Below are positions 62,659 through 64,000 of a DNA stretch of 64,000 nt, one piece after another (position 1 is the stretch's first letter; the number at the start of each line of letters is the position of its first letter). The DNA comes from RFTU01 sp032122355 (GTDB lineage: Bacteria; Pseudomonadota; Gammaproteobacteria; Burkholderiales; Burkholderiaceae_C), in NCBI GenBank assembly GCA_032122355.1, contig JAUMCS010000038.1, forward strand, positions 1 to 64,000, in the 5' to 3' direction. The translations under genes and the position numbers were made by a program. The notes under the pieces were generated by a model. The model was not told the DNA's origin and ran no database searches. It saw only the letters and a list, made by a program, of their open reading frames with translations.

Positions 62659-64000
62659 ATGCCTCTACTACAAATATCCGAACCTGGACAAACACCCAAC
62701 CCCCATGAACGCCGAATTGCAGCGGGCATTGATCTAGGCACCACCCATTCTTTAGTAGCCGCTGTTCGCAACGGTATAGCCGAATGCTTACCCGACGAGC
62801 AAGGGCGCGTACTGTTGCCCTCTGCCGTTCGCTATACCCCTGAAGGTCGGACCCAAGTTGGTCATAGCGCACTTGAATATCAGGCCACTGATGCTGTGCA
62901 AACTTTTGTTTCCATCAAACGCTTTATGGGGCGCGCTGAGTCGGATATTCAACAACCCGCCCAGATTTCTTACGAACGGAAACACCAACCTGGCACCTTG
63001 GCTTTTCATACCCGTGCGGGCGTGAAAACACCCGTTGAAATTTCCGCTGAAATTCTGGCCACACTCCGCTACCGTGCTGAGGATACCTTTAATTCAGATT
63101 TATGGGGTGCTGTCATCACAGTACCCGCCTATTTTGATGATGCCCAACGTCAGGCGACGAAAGACGCCGCCAAACTCGCCGGCATTGAAGTTTTGCGCCT
63201 CATCAATGAACCCACCGCTGCCGCTCTGGCCTATGGTTTAGACAACGCCAGTGAGGGGCTTTACGTTGTCTATGATTTAGGCGGAGGCACCTTTGATGTT
63301 TCTATTTTGAAACTCACCAAAGGCGTTTTTGAAGTCATTGCCACAGGTGGGGATGCCGCTTTGGGAGGTGATGACATCGATGCAGCCATCGCTGCTTGGG
63401 CCATTGAACCCAGAACCATCACAAGCCTAAGCCCGCACGACCAACGGTCTGTGCTAATGGCTGCGCGGGCGGCTAAAGAAAGCCTGAGCAGCCATGATAC
63501 GGTGTTATACCGAGCTGAACTTGATGACCATGCCCTAGATCGTACGCTCAGCCACCATCAACTTGAAGTACTGGCTCAACCCTTGATTAACCGCACCTTA
63601 GTTGCCCTTCAAACGGTTCTAGCAGATGCTCAGGTAATACCAAGCCAGGTATTGGGCGTGGTGATGGTAGGTGGCTCCACACGTATGCCGACTGTACGCC
63701 GCGCCGTAGCCGAGTTCATGGGCCATGAGCCCCTCACCAATTTGAACCCAGATGAAGTCGTGGCTTTAGGCGCTGCTATTCAAGCCAATCAACTGGCCGG
63801 TAACATTGCAGACGGGGGTATTTTATTACTCGATGTGATTCCGCTATCGCTGGGCCTGGAAACCATGGGCGGGATTGTAGAGCGGGTTATAGAGCGCAAC
63901 AGCACGATTCCGATTGCCAAAGCCCAAGAATTCACCACCTACCAAGATGGTCAAACCGCCATGGCCATTCATGTGGTGCAAGGTGAGCGTGATTTGGTGG
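62659..64000 (+). CDS. hscA: Hsp70-type chaperone HscA (cut by window edge)
   Basis: The ATG at 62659 opens a frame still open at the right edge, about 447 codons. The actin-type ATPase domain is nearly complete: AAGIDLGTTHSLVAAV, INEPTAAALAYGLD, VYDLGGGTFDVSILKL, GGDAALGGDDID and VVMVGGSTRMPTVRRAV. The start of the substrate domain follows (VIPLSLGLETMGG). Its sequence and position after hscB mark it as HscA rather than DnaK. The end and any following fdx lie outside. Confidence 0.95.
   Translation, partial: MPLLQISEPGQTPNPHERRIAAGIDLGTTHSLVAAVRNGIAECLPDEQGRVLLPSAVRYTPEGRTQVGHSALEYQATDAVQTFVSIKRFMGRAESDIQQPAQISYERKHQPGTLAFHTRAGVKTPVEISAEILATLRYRAEDTFNSDLWGAVITVPAYFDDAQRQATKDAAKLAGIEVLRLINEPTAAALAYGLDNASEGLYVVYDLGGGTFDVSILKLTKGVFEVIATGGDAALGGDDIDAAIAAWAIEPRTITSLSPHDQRSVLMAARAAKESLSSHDTVLYRAELDDHALDRTLSHHQLEVLAQPLINRTLVALQTVLADAQVIPSQVLGVVMVGGSTRMPTVRRAVAEFMGHEPLTNLNPDEVVALGAAIQANQLAGNIADGGILLLDVIPLSLGLETMGGIVERVIERNSTIPIAKAQEFTTYQDGQTAMAIHVVQGERDLV

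Overview
The window looks like a betaproteobacterial chromosome. Several neighbourhoods typical of that class are present: a PTS IIA-HPr-Enzyme I trio, ABC exporter-BolA-MurA-HisG, IlvE followed by a small CHCC zinc-finger protein, an iscRSUA-hscBA cluster, and a cyanophycin synthetase pair with its ABC/DUF1854 partners. I did not assign a genus. No rRNA or tRNA gene and no CRISPR array was seen.

Region 1 (1-9.8 kb): the start of an IS5-type transposase at the left edge, then a cyanophycin block (cphA, a degenerate paralogue cphA', a cyanophycin-associated ABC transporter and its DUF1854 partner). Two small membrane proteins (holin-like and DUF883) and ispB follow. Region 2 (9.8-14 kb): PTS IIA, HPr and Enzyme I, then a YifB/ComM ATPase. 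Region 3 (14-17.9 kb): an exopolysaccharide block with an initiating sugar-phosphate transferase, an EpsL-like outer-membrane barrel and a secreted polysaccharide lyase. Region 4 (17.9-23.5 kb): ilvE, a zinc-finger protein, rfbD, hpnCDE (squalene synthesis for hopanoids) and a Cys-poor DksA.

Region 5 (23.6-47.3 kb) is clearly more AT-rich than both flanks and lies wholly on the minus strand. It is a complete type VI secretion system transcribed from right to left: tssB, tssC, hcp, tssE, tssF, tssG, tssH, tssJ, tssK, tssL, tssM, tssA. A downstream tail module follows: DUF2169 fused to pentapeptide repeats, a second pentapeptide protein, a DUF4150 PAAR-like tip, DUF3540, a possible broken small gene, a 104-residue orphan, a diverged VgrG-like spike and a Ser-rich 330-residue protein with a 12-bp tandem repeat. 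This tail module is the most likely place for new biology: a spike, tip and adaptor set with no recognisable toxin or immunity gene. A perfect 14-bp hairpin sits between hcp and tssE.

Region 6 (47.5-64 kb) returns to the flanking base composition. It has an M20 amidohydrolase, an ABC-2 exporter, bolA, murA, hisGDCBHAF (hisI and hisE do not follow hisF), rsmD, coaD, a 2[4Fe-4S] ferredoxin, and iscR-iscS-iscU-iscA-hscB-hscA, with hscA cut by the right edge.

All calls come from reading motifs, gene order and translated sequence. No database search was run.
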